A DNA stretch of 64,000 nucleotides from Umezawaea beigongshangensis. GTDB taxonomy: Bacteria; Actinomycetota; Actinomycetes; Mycobacteriales; Pseudonocardiaceae. The DNA lies in NCBI RefSeq assembly GCF_016464305.1, contig NZ_JAEIOJ010000006.1, forward strand, positions 124,001 to 188,000, in the 5' to 3' direction. Made by a program: the position numbers and the translations under genes. Positions 1 through 9,950 of this stretch are shown here, one piece after another (positions within the stretch are counted from its first letter, which is position 1; every line of letters starts with the position of its first letter). The notes under the pieces are model-generated. The model was given only the letters and a program-made list of their open reading frames with translations. It made no database searches and was not told the origin of the DNA.

Positions 1-176
1 TCAATGGTTTCCGCAAGTATCGCGAAACTGTTCGTCTCAGTGGGAGGAGGGTTTCTGCTGATCAGACACCGAGAATGGGCGACACGGCGTCATCGCGAGG
101 TGCAGGGATGGGCTCGGTTGCTCAGGTGGAATCACTTCGATTTTCGGATTGATTTCCGATCGTGCTGGTCCGGTGG
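1..176. other. Non-coding left edge
   Basis: No convincing gene is visible in these 176 bases. Composition is less GC-rich than the following genes and reading frames on both strands are short. It may hold the upstream region of a gene outside the window. Confidence 0.4.
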
Positions 177-701
177 TCAGACCTCACCCGCGTCACGGCG
201 GCGGAACCACTCGGCCGTGAACGCCCGGCCGTCCGGCACCATCGGCCACGCCGGGTCGGCGACCCGCGCCCGCAGCTCGTCCAGGTCCGTCCACCAGCCC
301 TCGGCGACCTCCTCGGGCTGCAACGACAGGGGGCCGTCGGTGCGCACCTCGAACAGGCTCGCGTGGTAGCGCACGGGCGGGTCGACGAACCGGGTCCGGA
401 ACAGCGGCACCAGCCGCGCCCCGCGCACGCCCAGCTCCTCGGCCACCTCGCGCTCGGCGCACCGCTGCGGCGTCTCCCCGGCGGCGACGACGCCACCGGC
501 CAGGCAGTCGTGCAGCCCCGGGTAGACGTCCTTCGTGCCGGTGCGCCGGTGCACGAACACCCGCGTCCCGTCCAGCGAGCGCACCAGCACGCCCGTGGCG
601 GCGTGCCACAGGCCCTCCGCGCGCATCCGCCAGCGCGGCGCGCTGCCCACCACGGCGCCCTCGGCGTCGTACACGGCCACCAGTTCCTCCGCGGCTGTCA
701 C
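177..701 (-). CDS. NUDIX hydrolase
   Basis: This 174-residue protein carries a complete Nudix box at about residues 70-92, running from GGVVAAGE to REVAEELGV, with the expected G-x5-E-x7-RE-hydrophobic-xEExG pattern. Nudix enzymes hydrolyse a nucleoside diphosphate linked to another moiety using a divalent metal held by the REVAEE glutamates. An N-terminal stretch (ELVAVYDAEGAVVG) and a WHAA/HRRTGTKDVYPG segment resemble the Idi/YfcD-like Nudix group that includes isopentenyl diphosphate isomerase relatives. The exact substrate cannot be read from sequence. It is transcribed away from the neighbouring ABC permease and looks like a single-gene unit. Confidence 0.85.
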   Translation of the reverse strand: MTAAEELVAVYDAEGAVVGSAPRWRMRAEGLWHAATGVLVRSLDGTRVFVHRRTGTKDVYPGLHDCLAGGVVAAGETPQRCAEREVAEELGVRGARLVPLFRTRFVDPPVRYHASLFEVRTDGPLSLQPEEVAEGWWTDLDELRARVADPAWPMVPDGRAFTAEWFRRRDAGEV

Positions 702-823
702 CCCCGGAGCGTAGGCCGGATCAGCCCCCGGTCGTAGGGGTGATCACCCTCCTCGGCTGATGTCCGAGCACACCCGTCCTCCCTACGGTCGTGGCGATCC
801 ACACCACGCGGAGGAGATGAGAG

Positions 824-3310
824 TTGAGCCCCCTGACGGTGCTGCGCCTCGGCACGGCCGAGTTCCGCGCCCACCCCGGACGTGCCCTGCTGCCCGGAGT
901 CGCGCTGGTGGTCGGGATCGCCTGTCTCGTCGCCGCGCTCGTGCTGAGCGCGGCGATGGTCTCCGCCACCGGGGCGGGCCGTCCCGTCGCGCCGGAGCCC
1001 GTCACCGCCGTGGTGGAGATCGCCCACTCGGACAGCGCCGCGGCCGAAGCCGAACTGGACGAGACGCTGATCGCGCGGATCGGGGCGGTTCCCGGCGTGC
1101 GGCGGGTCCTGCCCGTGGAGCGGGTCCGCGTCGACCTGCTCCTCGCCGACGGCAGGGCGGGCCCGCGGCGTGCCACGGGTGACGTCGAGCTGGACGAGGA
1201 CGCCCTGCGCCGGGTGCCGATCGCCGAGGGACGCTCCCCGCGGGCCGACGGCGAGATCGCGGTCGACCGCGTCACCGCCCACGAGCACGACCTGCGCCCC
1301 GGCTCGGTGGTCGCCGTCGCCGACGCCGAGGGCCGGCCGCGCGACGTCGTGGTCTCCGGGACCACCAAGCGCGGCGGGATGGTGGACGAGCCCGTGCTCG
1401 TGCTCGGCCCCGACCTGGCCCGCGCGCTCGACCGGGAGCCCGCCCGGACGCAGCTGCACGTGCTCGGCGGCGACCCGGCCGCCGTCCAGGCCGCCGCGGG
1501 CCCGGCCTACGAGGTCCTGCGACCGGACGGCGGGCAGGACCGCGGCAACGACTCCGACGCGCTCTCCGGTCTGCTGCTGACCTTCAGCGTCCTCGCGCTG
1601 GCCACGGCCGTGTTCGTCGCGTCGGCGACGTTCCGGGCCGTGCACCTGCAACGTCAGCGGCGGACCGCGCTGCTGCGCTGCCTCGGCGCGAACCGCGCGC
1701 CCCTCGTCGTCGGCAGCCTCGCCGAATCGCTGGTCACCGGTGTGTCCGCGGGCGCGGTCGGCGCGCTGCTGGGCGCACCCCTCGGCCGGCTCCTCGGGCA
1801 GCTGTTCGACTCCACGGGCGTGTCCGCGATGTTCGGGGCCGTGGAGCTGCGGCCACCGCTCGCCCCCCAGCCGGTGCACGTCGTGCTGGGCGTCGTCGTG
1901 GCCGCCGTCCTCAGCGCCGTCGCCGCGGTCCGTCCCGCACTCGCGGCGTCGAGGGTGTCGCCGCTGGCCGCTCTGCGCTCCTCCGACGGTCTGCCGCCGG
2001 CGGCGGCCGTCCGCCGCCGGCGGAACGTCCTCGGCGTCGTGCTGGTCGTGCTCGCCGCGGCGCTGGCCGCGCTCGGCGTGCTCGCGGGCGGCTCGCTCGC
2101 GTCGATCTTCCTCCTCCTGGCGGCGAGCGTCCTCGGCATCGCGGGGCTCTTCGTCGTCCTGGGGCCCGTCGTCGTGCCGGCCCTGGGCCTGATCTTCGGC
2201 TCCGTCGCCGCGCGGATCGGCGGACCGCACTGGCGGCTGGCCGCTGCCGAGGTGCGGCGCGTGCCGCAGCGCTCGGCGTCGGTGGCCGTGCCGCTGGTCC
2301 TGGCGAGCGCGCTGGTGACCTCCGGCGCGGTGCTGCTCACCTCCGCGCAGTCCCTCGCCGACCAGTTCGAGAACGAACCCCGCCCCGACGCCGTGATCAC
2401 CGACGTCGGCCCCCGGCCGCTGCCCGCGCGGGCGGAGCGCGTCGCGGAGCTGCCCGGCGTCGCCGCGCACGTCGCCCTGCACGAGGCCGAGATCACCGGC
2501 GACGAGCCCGACTCGCTCGGACTGGTCCTCGGTGCCGACCCGGCCGACCTGCGTGCCTGGGCGCGGGCCCAGGGCTTCGCCGCGGAGGACTTCGGGCCGG
2601 ACACCGTGCTGCTGGCGAACTACGTGGCTCAGGACCTGGGTGCCCAGCTCGGCCAACCGGTCACCCTGCGGGGGCTGCCCGGCGGACCGCGCACCGCCAC
2701 CTTCGCCGGCACGCTGCCCTTCACGGCCCTGCAGGGCGCCGACGCCGTGCTCCCGGACACCGGGCTCGGACCGGTCACCACCGCGTGGATCGCGCTCGAC
2801 GAGGGCACCGACGCCCTGGCCTTCCGCGACGCGGTGCGCGCCGCCCTGCCCGACGCCCCGACCGTGCAGGTCGAGACCGGCGCGGGGGTGTCGGAGGAGA
2901 ACGACCGCTACCTGGGCATGGCCACGATCATGATGATGGTGCTGCTCGGACTGTCCGTGGCGGTCGCCGTGACCGGCATCGGCACCGCGCTGGCCATCTC
3001 CGTGCAGGAGCGCCGCAAGGAGCTGGCGCTGCGCCGAGCGCTGGGGGTCACCAGGGGCGGCGTGCAGGGCGGCGTCGTCGCCGAGGCGGTGCTGCTGGCG
3101 CTGGTCGGCGTGCTCGGCGGCGGCCTCTACGGCCTGCTCTGCTCGGAACTGCTCATGCTGTCCTTCGGCGTGCTCCACCTGCCGTGGTCCTCGCTCGGAC
3201 CGCTGCTGGCCGGTGGCGCCGTCGTCGTCGCGCTCGCCGTCCTCTCGGCGGTCGGCCCGGCCCGCACGGCGGCGCGCGTCCGGCCCGCCGCCGGGCTCGC
3301 CGCGGGCTGA
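824..3310 (+). CDS. FtsX-type ABC transporter permease
   Basis: This 828-residue protein has one N-terminal membrane helix (about 22-45), a large outside loop, a membrane block around 245-400, a second outside domain and a C-terminal block of helices ending near residue 820. That is the duplicated MacB/FtsX architecture used for lipoprotein, lipid or peptide traffic. The start is a TTG at 824, preceded by a strong GGAGGAG at 810-816; the first residues then lead straight into the first helix. No ATP-binding partner lies next to it, which is unusual because such permeases are normally encoded with an ATPase. It may borrow one from elsewhere. A perfect hairpin follows directly. Confidence 0.85.
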   Translation: MSPLTVLRLGTAEFRAHPGRALLPGVALVVGIACLVAALVLSAAMVSATGAGRPVAPEPVTAVVEIAHSDSAAAEAELDETLIARIGAVPGVRRVLPVERVRVDLLLADGRAGPRRATGDVELDEDALRRVPIAEGRSPRADGEIAVDRVTAHEHDLRPGSVVAVADAEGRPRDVVVSGTTKRGGMVDEPVLVLGPDLARALDREPARTQLHVLGGDPAAVQAAAGPAYEVLRPDGGQDRGNDSDALSGLLLTFSVLALATAVFVASATFRAVHLQRQRRTALLRCLGANRAPLVVGSLAESLVTGVSAGAVGALLGAPLGRLLGQLFDSTGVSAMFGAVELRPPLAPQPVHVVLGVVVAAVLSAVAAVRPALAASRVSPLAALRSSDGLPPAAAVRRRRNVLGVVLVVLAAALAALGVLAGGSLASIFLLLAASVLGIAGLFVVLGPVVVPALGLIFGSVAARIGGPHWRLAAAEVRRVPQRSASVAVPLVLASALVTSGAVLLTSAQSLADQFENEPRPDAVITDVGPRPLPARAERVAELPGVAAHVALHEAEITGDEPDSLGLVLGADPADLRAWARAQGFAAEDFGPDTVLLANYVAQDLGAQLGQPVTLRGLPGGPRTATFAGTLPFTALQGADAVLPDTGLGPVTTAWIALDEGTDALAFRDAVRAALPDAPTVQVETGAGVSEENDRYLGMATIMMMVLLGLSVAVAVTGIGTALAISVQERRKELALRRALGVTRGGVQGGVVAEAVLLALVGVLGGGLYGLLCSELLMLSFGVLHLPWSSLGPLLAGGAVVVALAVLSAVGPARTAARVRPAAGLAAG

Positions 3311-3313
3311 CCA

Positions 3314-3350
3314 CGCGCCGGTGACCGCGCCCGGCGCGGTCACCGGCGCG
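3314..3350. terminator. Hairpin after FtsX permease
   Basis: A perfect 17-bp inverted repeat (CGCGCCGGTGACCGCGC and its complement) encloses a 3-nt loop. It begins 4 nt after the permease stop codon and has no U-tract, as is common in high-GC actinomycetes. Confidence 0.8.
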
Positions 3351-3368
3351 ATCCGCGGCTCGCGGATC
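3350..3368. repeat. Short inverted repeat in dop promoter
   Basis: GATCCGCG-GCT-CGCGGATC is a perfect 8-bp inverted repeat placed 24 nt before the dop -10 hexamer. It lies where a -35 region or operator would be. It could be a protein site or an accidental hairpin adjoining the terminator. Confidence 0.4.
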
Positions 3369-3391
3369 GCCCCGCGGACGCTCCGAGGTCG

Positions 3392-3397
3392 TAGGCT
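3392..3397 (+). promoter_or_regulatory. -10 element of dop (leaderless)
   Basis: TAGGCT ends 7 nt before the dop ATG and there is no Shine-Dalgarno sequence. This fits a leaderless mRNA starting at or next to the start codon. Confidence 0.7.
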
Positions 3398-3404
3398 TGG
3401 GCAC

Positions 3405-4898
3405 ATGCGGCGGATCATGGGAACCGAGGTCGAGTACGGCATCTCGGTGCCGGGAGACCCCACGGCGAACCCGGTGCTCACCTCGACACAGGTCGTCCTC
3501 GCGTACGCGGCGGCGGCGGACATACCGCGCGCCAGGCGGGCCAGGTGGGACTACGAGGTCGAGTCGCCGCTGCGCGACGCCCGCGGCTTCGACCTGGGCG
3601 CACCCGGCGGGCACGGCGACTCCGACGTGGAGGACCTGGGCGCGGCCAACGTCATCCTCACCAACGGCGCCCGGCTCTACGTCGACCACGCCCACCCCGA
3701 GTACTCGGCTCCCGAGGTCACCACCGCGCGCGACGCGGTGATCTGGGACAAGGCGGGGGAGCGGATCATGGAGGAGGCGGCGCTGAAGGCCGCCACCGTG
3801 CCCGGTCAGCCGCGCCTGCAGCTCTACAAGAACAACGTCGACGGCAAGGGCGCCAGCTACGGCACCCACGAGAACTACCTGATGTCGCGCAGCACCCCGT
3901 TCACCGCCGTCATCGCGGGGCTGACGCCGTTCTTCGCCTCCCGCCAGGTGGTCACCGGTTCCGGCCGCGTCGGCAGGGGAGCCGCGGGCGAGGAGACCGG
4001 GTTCCAGCTCTCCCAGCGCGCCGACTACATCGAGGTCGAGGTCGGGCTGGAGACCACGCTCAAACGCGGCATCATCAACACCCGCGACGAGCCGCACGCC
4101 GACGCCGACAAGTACCGCAGGCTGCACGTCATCATCGGCGACGCGAACCTCGCCGAGTACTCCACCTACCTCAAGGTGGGCACGGCCGCGATCGTGCTGG
4201 ACATGATCGAGGCCGGTGAGCGCTTCGACGACCTGCGCATGGTCGACCCGGTGCGCGCCGTGCACCAGATCAGCCACGACCCGACCCTCAAGCGCACCGT
4301 GGAGATGGTCGGCGGCCGCAAGTTCACCGGCCTGGACGTGCAGCGCGGCTACTTCGACCGGGCCGTGACGTTCCTGGAGGGCTCGGACGACCGCGCCTCG
4401 CTGGACGTGCTGCGCACGTGGGGCGAGGTGCTCGACGCGCTGGCCCGCGACCCCGCCGAGTGCGCCGACCGCCTCGACTGGGTGGCCAAGCTGCGGCTGC
4501 TGGAGGGCTACCGCTCCCGCGACGGCCTGGAGTGGGGTGCGCCGCGCCTGCACCTGGTCGACCTGCAGTACTCCGACGTGCGGCTGGACAAGGGCCTCTA
4601 CAACCGGCTGGTCGCCCGCGGCTCGATGAAGCGCCTGGTGAGCGAGGAGGAGGTGCGCGCGGCCATCACCGCGCCGCCGGAGGACACCCGCGCCTACTTC
4701 CGCGGTCGCTGCCTGGAGCGCTACCCGACGTCCGTGGCCGCCGCCTCGTGGGACTCGGTGATCTTCGACCTGGGCCGCGAGTCGCTCGTGCGCATCCCCA
4801 CCATGGAACCGCTGCGCGGCACGAAGGCGCACGTCGGAGCCCTGCTGGAGGCTGCGGACACCGCCGAGGAGCTGGTGGAGGCGCTCACCAGGGGCTGA
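3405..4898 (+). CDS. dop: Pup deamidase/depupylase Dop
   Basis: Dop converts the C-terminal Gln of Pup to Glu and also removes Pup from tagged proteins. The 497-residue protein belongs to the carboxylate-amine ligase fold shared with PafA. The N-terminal GTEVEYG (6-12) supplies the ATP/Mg-binding glutamate, and [14 protein letters not shown] contains Asp94, the catalytic aspartate of the family. A roughly 40-residue insertion (about 50-85, [12 protein letters not shown] region) before that Asp is the Dop-loop, absent from PafA, and separates the two paralogues. The ATG at 3405 is chosen because [12 protein letters not shown] matches family N-termini and a -10 hexamer sits 7 nt upstream. The gene is followed by pup, prcB and prcA on the same strand. 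Confidence 0.97.
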   Translation: MRRIMGTEVEYGISVPGDPTANPVLTSTQVVLAYAAAADIPRARRARWDYEVESPLRDARGFDLGAPGGHGDSDVEDLGAANVILTNGARLYVDHAHPEYSAPEVTTARDAVIWDKAGERIMEEAALKAATVPGQPRLQLYKNNVDGKGASYGTHENYLMSRSTPFTAVIAGLTPFFASRQVVTGSGRVGRGAAGEETGFQLSQRADYIEVEVGLETTLKRGIINTRDEPHADADKYRRLHVIIGDANLAEYSTYLKVGTAAIVLDMIEAGERFDDLRMVDPVRAVHQISHDPTLKRTVEMVGGRKFTGLDVQRGYFDRAVTFLEGSDDRASLDVLRTWGEVLDALARDPAECADRLDWVAKLRLLEGYRSRDGLEWGAPRLHLVDLQYSDVRLDKGLYNRLVARGSMKRLVSEEEVRAAITAPPEDTRAYFRGRCLERYPTSVAAASWDSVIFDLGRESLVRIPTMEPLRGTKAHVGALLEAADTAEELVEALTRG

Positions 4899-4941
4899 TC
4901 GCCGACCCGAGTGGCTGACGACGGAAGTCGGTGGCGCTGGG

Positions 4942-4947
4942 TAGTGT
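4942..4947 (+). promoter_or_regulatory. Possible -10 element before pup
   Basis: TAGTGT lies about 30 nt before the pup ATG and could start a separate pup-prcBA transcript with a short leader carrying the GGGAGG ribosome site. Confidence 0.4.
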
Positions 4948-4977
4948 TCGTGGTGAAGCCCGAGACCGGGAGGCGAG

Positions 4978-5172
4978 ATGGCCCAGGAACAGGTTCAGCG
5001 TCAGGGCGGCGGCGACGGGGACGACGACGCCGCCGACGGCGCTGCCGCAGGTCAGGAACGCAGGGAGAAGCTCGGCGAGGACGTCGACGCGATCCTGGAC
5101 GAGATCGACGACGTTCTGGAAGAGAACGCCGAGGACTTCGTCCGCGCGTACGTGCAGAAGGGTGGCCAGTAG
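4978..5172 (+). CDS. pup: Prokaryotic ubiquitin-like protein Pup
   Basis: Pup is the small, mostly disordered tag attached to lysines of proteasome substrates. This 64-residue copy has the Asp/Gly-rich N-terminus, a helix-forming acidic segment at about 26-52 that binds the Mpa/ARC coiled coil in relatives, and the diagnostic C-terminus KGGQ. The terminal Gln means it must be deamidated by Dop before PafA can ligate it. The ATG is preceded by GGGAGG at 4968-4973. It lies 79 nt after dop and 67 nt before prcB, the standard actinobacterial order. Confidence 0.98.
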   Translation: MAQEQVQRQGGGDGDDDAADGAAAGQERREKLGEDVDAILDEIDDVLEENAEDFVRAYVQKGGQ

Positions 5173-5239
5173 CGGTCGTCCCCAGCCGGGGGCCGTCCGC
5201 CGCTGACCACCCACTCGGGGACAGGAGACCAAGCCACAC

Positions 5240-6064
5240 ATGCAGAACTCGTCGCTGCCCTCGGCCTACCTCACGCCGGGGTCTTCGTCGTTCGTCGACT
5301 TCCTGCGCGCTCACGCGCCCGACCTGCTGCCGGGCAACCGCAGCTATCCGGAGGGCGTCGTGCGGGCTCCCCACGGGACGACGATCGTCGCGTCCACCTT
5401 CAAGGGCGGCGTGCTGATCGCCGGTGACCGCAGGGCGACGATGGGCAACGTCATCGCCCAGCGGGACATGAAGAAGGTCTTCGTCACCGACGACCACTCG
5501 GCCGTCGGCATCGCCGGGACGGCGGGCATCGCGATCGAGATCGTGCGCCTGTTCGCCGTCGAGCTGCGGCACTACGAGAAGATCGAGGGCGTCCCGCTCT
5601 CGCTGGACGGCAAGGCCAACCGGCTGTCCGCGATGATCAGGGGCAACCTCGACGCGGCCATGGCCGGTCTCGCCGTGCTCCCGCTGTTCGTCGGCATCGA
5701 CCCCGACGCCGCCGACCCCGACCGGGCCGGGCGCATCGTCTCCTACGACGTGACCGGCGGCCGGTTCGAGGAGACCTCGGGCTACCAGTCCGTCGGCTCC
5801 GGCTCGGTGTTCGCGAAGTCGGCGCTGAAGAAGCTCTACGACCCCGACTCGGACGCCGAGGCCGCCGCCCGTGCCGCCGTCGAGGCGCTGTACGACGCGG
5901 CCGACGACGACTCGGCCACCGGCGGTCCCGACCTCGTGCGGCGGATCTACCCGATGATCGTCACGATCACGGCGGCCGAGGGCGCGGTCCACCTGCCCGA
6001 GGAGCGCGCGGCGGCCATCGCCGAAGCGGTCGTCGAGGGTCGCCGGACCCGTCCCTCGGGCTGA
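5240..6064 (+). CDS. prcB: 20S proteasome beta subunit PrcB
   Basis: PrcB is the catalytic subunit of the 20S core. The 274-residue precursor has a 46-residue propeptide ending APHG, followed by Thr47-Thr48-Ile-Val-Ala; cleavage would expose Thr47 as the N-terminal nucleophile. The conserved [13 protein letters not shown] block (catalytic Asp and Arg region), a Lys in KKVF and a later GSGSVFAKS segment complete the active-site set. The propeptide is somewhat shorter than the 57 residues of M. tuberculosis. A ribosome site (AGGAG near 5225) precedes the ATG. It is followed after 44 nt by prcA, and the two are co-expressed as a 28-mer. Confidence 0.97.
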   Translation: MQNSSLPSAYLTPGSSSFVDFLRAHAPDLLPGNRSYPEGVVRAPHGTTIVASTFKGGVLIAGDRRATMGNVIAQRDMKKVFVTDDHSAVGIAGTAGIAIEIVRLFAVELRHYEKIEGVPLSLDGKANRLSAMIRGNLDAAMAGLAVLPLFVGIDPDAADPDRAGRIVSYDVTGGRFEETSGYQSVGSGSVFAKSALKKLYDPDSDAEAAARAAVEALYDAADDDSATGGPDLVRRIYPMIVTITAAEGAVHLPEERAAAIAEAVVEGRRTRPSG

Positions 6065-6108
6065 TCCCCGTACCCCACCCCACCACTTCGAGGTCAGGAG
6101 CCGCCACA

Positions 6109-6921
6109 GTGACGATGCCGTTGTACGCCTCACCCGAGCAGATCCTGCGCGATCGCTCGGAGTACGCCAGGAAGGGCATCGGCAGGGGCCGCAGCGTCGT
6201 CGTGCTCACGTACGCCGACGGTGTGCTGTTCGTCGCCGAGAACCCCTCCAGCACCCTGCACAAGGTCTCGGAGATCTACGACCGCATCGGGTTCGCCGCG
6301 GTCGGCAGGTACAGCGAGTTCGAGAGCCTGCGCCAGGCCGGCATCCGCTTCGCCGACGTCCGCGGGTACCAGAACGACCCCAGCGACGTCACCGGCCGGT
6401 CGCTGGCCAACGTCTACGCGCAGAGCCTCGGCTCGTTCTTCACCGAGCAGATCAAGCCGCTGGAGGTGGAGATCTGCGTGGCCGAGGTCGGCCGCACCGC
6501 CGCCGAGGACACGATGTACCGCCTCACCTACGACGGCTCGATCTACGACGAGCCCGAGTACGTCGTCATGGGCGGCCAGGCCGACGCGACGGCCACGGCG
6601 CTGAAGGACCTGTTCTCGCCCGGCCTGCCGCTGGCCGAGGCGGTGTCGGTGGCCGTGCGCGCGCTCAGCTCGGGCAGCACCAGCACCGCGAACGCCAACG
6701 GCAACGAGAAGGACAAGGACAAGCCGCTGCTGCTGGGTTTGGACAAGCTGGAGGTGGCGGTCCTGGAGCGGGCCCGTCCGCTCCGCGCGTTCCGCCGCAT
6801 CAGCGGCGCCGCGCTGGAGGCCCTGCTGCCCTCGTCGGACGCGCCGGCCACCGACCGGCCGGTCGAGACCGACGGTCCGGTCGTGGACGTGGACCTGCCT
6901 CCGAACGACTCGACGAAGTGA
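6109..6921 (+). CDS. prcA: 20S proteasome alpha subunit PrcA
   Basis: PrcA forms the outer rings and the gated entry pore. The 270-residue protein begins with the alpha-type N-terminal segment [20 protein letters not shown], which replaces the beta propeptide, and has no catalytic Thr. The C-terminal third carries a low-complexity insertion ([16 protein letters not shown], about 188-205) and an acidic tail ending NDSTK. The start is a GTG with GAGGTCAGGAG upstream. The gene ends 4 nt before a very strong hairpin that closes the operon. Confidence 0.96.
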   Translation: MTMPLYASPEQILRDRSEYARKGIGRGRSVVVLTYADGVLFVAENPSSTLHKVSEIYDRIGFAAVGRYSEFESLRQAGIRFADVRGYQNDPSDVTGRSLANVYAQSLGSFFTEQIKPLEVEICVAEVGRTAAEDTMYRLTYDGSIYDEPEYVVMGGQADATATALKDLFSPGLPLAEAVSVAVRALSSGSTSTANANGNEKDKDKPLLLGLDKLEVAVLERARPLRAFRRISGAALEALLPSSDAPATDRPVETDGPVVDVDLPPNDSTK

Positions 6922-6925
6922 CCGC

Positions 6926-6965
6926 ACGCCGGTGGGCGTCCCCGCGCGGGGACGCCCACCGGCGT
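6926..6965. terminator. Bidirectional terminator after prcA
   Basis: A perfect 18-bp inverted repeat (ACGCCGGTGGGCGTCCCC and complement) with a 4-nt GCGC loop lies between the convergent prcA and PAP2-kinase genes. Confidence 0.85.
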
Positions 6966-7026
6966 CGTCACAGGCCCGGCGACCACTCCCGGCCGACGCC
7001 GTCCCGCCCGAACAGGTGATGCGGCG

Positions 7027-8496
7027 TCAGGGACGGTAGACGCCCAGGGCCGCCGACCTGGCCCGGAACGAGAAGCGGTTCCCGCTCGGCCCCACCTCGC
7101 CGTCCGTCGCGACGGCCACCGCCTGGTCCACGACCAGCACGTCCAGCGACCGCGTCTCCAGGTGCCGGTACGTGCGGCTGCTGTTCAGGGAGCCCAGCAG
7201 CGCGCTGAGGAAGAACCGGCTGCGGGAGAAGCGGCAGTCGGCGCGGATGTAGCGCACGTCCAGCAGGCCCGAGTCGAGCCGCGGCCGCATCGTCGGCGCG
7301 AAGCCCTTCGGCCGGTACGGCCCGTTGCCGACGAACAGCATCCACACCAGGTGCGGCTCGCCGTTGATCTCCATGCGCAGCGGTCGCGAGGTGGCCAGCA
7401 CCCGCGCCATCGCGATCCCGGCCGCCGGCCACTTGCCGTAGCGGTCCTGGAGCTTCTCCCGCGTGCGCACCATGTCCGGGTAGCCGCCCAGGCTCGCCGT
7501 GTTCACGAACCAGCGCAGGCCGCCGTCGTCGACCGACACCGTCGCGAGGTCGACCAGCACGCCCTCGCCCCGCTCCACCGCCTCGGCGGAGTCGTCCAGG
7601 CTCTGCACGCCGACGTCGCGCGCGAAGTGGTTGAGCGTCCCGGCCGGGACCACCACCAGCGGCAGCCCGCGCTCCGCCGCGACGGCCGCGACCGTGCCCA
7701 CCGTCCCGTCCCCGCCCGCCACGCCCAGCGCCCGCGCGCCCGCGGCGTCGATCAGCTCGTGCAACTGCTCGACCAGGTCGCGATCGACCTCCCGCGTGAC
7801 CACGACGGCCTTCGGCCAGCGCTGCCCGACGGCCTCCGCCGAGTCGTCCTCGCCGAGTCCCGCGCTGGGGTTGACCAGCACCGCGAGCCCCTCGCCGTCG
7901 TGCAGCGCAGACAGCTCGGTGTGCTCGTGGGCCGACGCGGGCTCCTCCCGGCCCAGCGGCCACCAGCGCCGCGTCGCGAGCCCCACCCCCACCCCGGCGA
8001 GCGCTCCGGCGGCCACGTCGGAGGGCCAGTGCACGCCCGTGTGCACCCGCGAGTACGCCACGGCCGCCGCCAGCGGCGCGATCGCGGCGGCGGTCCTCGG
8101 GGACTCCATCGCGACGGCCGTGGTGAACGCGGCGGCCGACGCGGCGTGCCCGGAGGGGAACGACGACGACGTGGGCCGCCGGGTCAGCCGCCGCGACACC
8201 GGCACGAGGTCGGCGGCGGGACGGCGCCGCGGGAACAGCGTCTTGCCGATGAGGTTCGCGCTCGCGCTGGCCCCCGCGATGGCCGCGACACCGCGCAGCG
8301 CCGCCCTCCGCGAGGCCCCGCGGCGACCGGCCAGCACCGCCGCCACGCCGAACCACAGCACGCTGTGGTTCGCGCACTTCGTCAACCTCCGCAGAAAGGT
8401 GTCCGCCGAGGTCAGCGGCAGGTTCGCACTGCGCCTGACCAGCTCCTGGTCCCAACGGTGGACACGTGCTCCCGACCTGCGCACTCGCCTGATCAC
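7027..8496 (-). CDS. PAP2 phosphatase-diacylglycerol kinase fusion
   Basis: One 489-residue protein joins two lipid enzymes. The N-terminal half has the PAP2 signature: KTLFPRRRP (85-93), PSGH (114-117) and SRVHTGVHWPSD (149-160) within membrane helices, typical of phosphatidate or undecaprenyl-phosphate phosphatases. The C-terminal half, from about 203, is a DAGK/YegS-type kinase with VLVNPSAG and the nucleotide-binding GGDGT at 261-265 followed by PAGTLNHFARD. It could remove a phosphate from one lipid and add it to another, or the halves may work separately. The start is GTG at 8496; a TACCGT hexamer 7 nt upstream suggests a leaderless message. It diverges from pafA with only 80 nt between starts. 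Confidence 0.9.
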   Translation of the reverse strand: MIRRVRRSGARVHRWDQELVRRSANLPLTSADTFLRRLTKCANHSVLWFGVAAVLAGRRGASRRAALRGVAAIAGASASANLIGKTLFPRRRPAADLVPVSRRLTRRPTSSSFPSGHAASAAAFTTAVAMESPRTAAAIAPLAAAVAYSRVHTGVHWPSDVAAGALAGVGVGLATRRWWPLGREEPASAHEHTELSALHDGEGLAVLVNPSAGLGEDDSAEAVGQRWPKAVVVTREVDRDLVEQLHELIDAAGARALGVAGGDGTVGTVAAVAAERGLPLVVVPAGTLNHFARDVGVQSLDDSAEAVERGEGVLVDLATVSVDDGGLRWFVNTASLGGYPDMVRTREKLQDRYGKWPAAGIAMARVLATSRPLRMEINGEPHLVWMLFVGNGPYRPKGFAPTMRPRLDSGLLDVRYIRADCRFSRSRFFLSALLGSLNSSRTYRHLETRSLDVLVVDQAVAVATDGEVGPSGNRFSFRARSAALGVYRP

Positions 8497-8503
8497 ACCC
8501 CGA

Positions 8504-8509
8504 ACGGTA
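8504..8509 (-). promoter_or_regulatory. -10 element of PAP2-kinase gene (leaderless)
   Basis: On the minus strand TACCGT is followed by 7 nt and the GTG start. It is back-to-back with the pafA promoter. Confidence 0.65.
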
Positions 8510-8564
8510 GTACCGATCCACCGTGCCGCCCGTTCGGATCACTGAGAGACTGGCCGAAAGCGCC

Positions 8565-8570
8565 TACTGT
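8565..8570 (+). promoter_or_regulatory. -10 element of pafA (leaderless)
   Basis: TACTGT ends 6 nt before the pafA ATG; no ribosome-binding site is present in the gap. Confidence 0.7.
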
Positions 8571-8576
8571 TGAGGG

Positions 8577-9935
8577 ATGCAGCGGCGGATCTTCGGCATT
8601 GAGACTGAGTTCGGGGTGACCTGCACCTTCCACGGGCAGCGCCGGCTGTCTCCGGATGAGGTCGCGCGATACCTGTTCCGCAGGGTCGTGTCCTGGGGCC
8701 GGTCCTCGAACGTGTTCCTGCGCAACGGCTCGCGCCTCTACCTGGACGTGGGCTCGCACCCCGAGTACGCCACGGCGGAGTGCGACGACCTGGCCCAGCT
8801 CGTCACCCACGACAAGGCGGGTGAGCGGATTCTGGAGGACCTGCTCGTCGACGCCGAGCGCAGGCTGGCCGACGAGGGCATCGGCGGCGACATCTTCCTG
8901 TTCAAGAACAACACCGACTCGGCGGGCAACTCCTACGGCTGCCACGAGAACTACCTGGTCGCGCGGGCCGGGGAGTTCTCCCGCATCGCCGACGTGCTCC
9001 TGCCGTTCCTGGTGACCCGCCAGCTCATCTGCGGCGCCGGCAAGGTGCTCCAGACCCCGCGCGGCGCCGTGTACTGCCTCTCGCAGCGCGCCGAGCACAT
9101 CTGGGAGGGCGTCTCCAGCGCGACGACCCGCTCCCGCCCCATCATCAACACCCGCGACGAGCCGCACGCCGACGCCGAGCGCTACCGCAGGCTGCACGTC
9201 ATCGTCGGCGACTCGAACATGTCCGAGGTGACGACGCTGCTGAAGGTGGGCAGCGCCAACCTGGTGCTGGAGATGATCGAGGCCGGGGTGCAGTTCCGGG
9301 ACTTCAGCCTGGACAACCCGATCCGGGCGATCCGCGAGATCAGCCACGACCTGACCGGCCGCCGCACGGTCCGCCTCGCCGGTGGCAAGGAGGCGTCCGC
9401 GCTGGACATCCAGCGCGAGTACTTCGAGCGGGCCGTCGAGCACGTCGCGAAGCGCACCCCCGACCCGATGGCCGACCGGGTCATCGAGCTGTGGGGCCGC
9501 ACGCTGGACGCGGTCGAGTCGCAGGACCTGTCCAAGATCGACCGCGAGATCGACTGGGCCATCAAGCACCGCCTGATGGAGCGCTACCAGGTCAAGCACG
9601 ACATGGAGCTGTCCAACCCGCGGATCGCGCAGCTCGACCTCGCCTACCACGACATCCGGCGAGGCCGGGGCATCTTCGACCTGCTCCAGCGCAAGGGGCA
9701 GGTGGAGCGGGTGACCGACGACGGCGAGATCGAGGCGGCCAAGGACACCCCGCCGCAGACCACCCGCGCGAAGCTGCGCGGCGACTTCATCGCCGCGGCG
9801 CAGGCGGCCGGGCGGGACTTCACCGTCGACTGGGTGCACCTGAAGCTCAACGACCAGGCCCAGCGCACCGTCCTGTGCAAGGACCCGTTCCGCGCGGTGG
9901 ACGAGCGGGTGGAACGCCTGATCGCCTCGCTCTGA
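8577..9935 (+). CDS. pafA: Pup ligase PafA
   Basis: PafA activates the C-terminal Glu of Pup as a gamma-glutamyl phosphate and joins it to substrate lysines. The 452-residue protein has the N-terminal FGIETEFG (6-13) with the ATP/Mg glutamates and [15 protein letters not shown] containing Asp57, the catalytic aspartate. It lacks the Dop-loop, which identifies it as the ligase. [18 protein letters not shown] and [12 protein letters not shown] are further family blocks. The length matches the usual 450-480. It starts at an ATG with a leaderless promoter. Unlike M. tuberculosis, where pafA, pafB and pafC are adjacent, an unrelated hydrolase gene follows it here. Confidence 0.97.
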   Translation: MQRRIFGIETEFGVTCTFHGQRRLSPDEVARYLFRRVVSWGRSSNVFLRNGSRLYLDVGSHPEYATAECDDLAQLVTHDKAGERILEDLLVDAERRLADEGIGGDIFLFKNNTDSAGNSYGCHENYLVARAGEFSRIADVLLPFLVTRQLICGAGKVLQTPRGAVYCLSQRAEHIWEGVSSATTRSRPIINTRDEPHADAERYRRLHVIVGDSNMSEVTTLLKVGSANLVLEMIEAGVQFRDFSLDNPIRAIREISHDLTGRRTVRLAGGKEASALDIQREYFERAVEHVAKRTPDPMADRVIELWGRTLDAVESQDLSKIDREIDWAIKHRLMERYQVKHDMELSNPRIAQLDLAYHDIRRGRGIFDLLQRKGQVERVTDDGEIEAAKDTPPQTTRAKLRGDFIAAAQAAGRDFTVDWVHLKLNDQAQRTVLCKDPFRAVDERVERLIASL

Positions 9936-9950
9936 CCCCGGACGCCTGCC

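Noticed and set aside
698-3523. A 941-residue open frame on the minus strand opposite the FtsX permease
   Set aside because: Its translation is rich in His, Arg, Gly and Gln with no domain, as expected for antisense frames in high-GC DNA; the plus-strand permease is clear.
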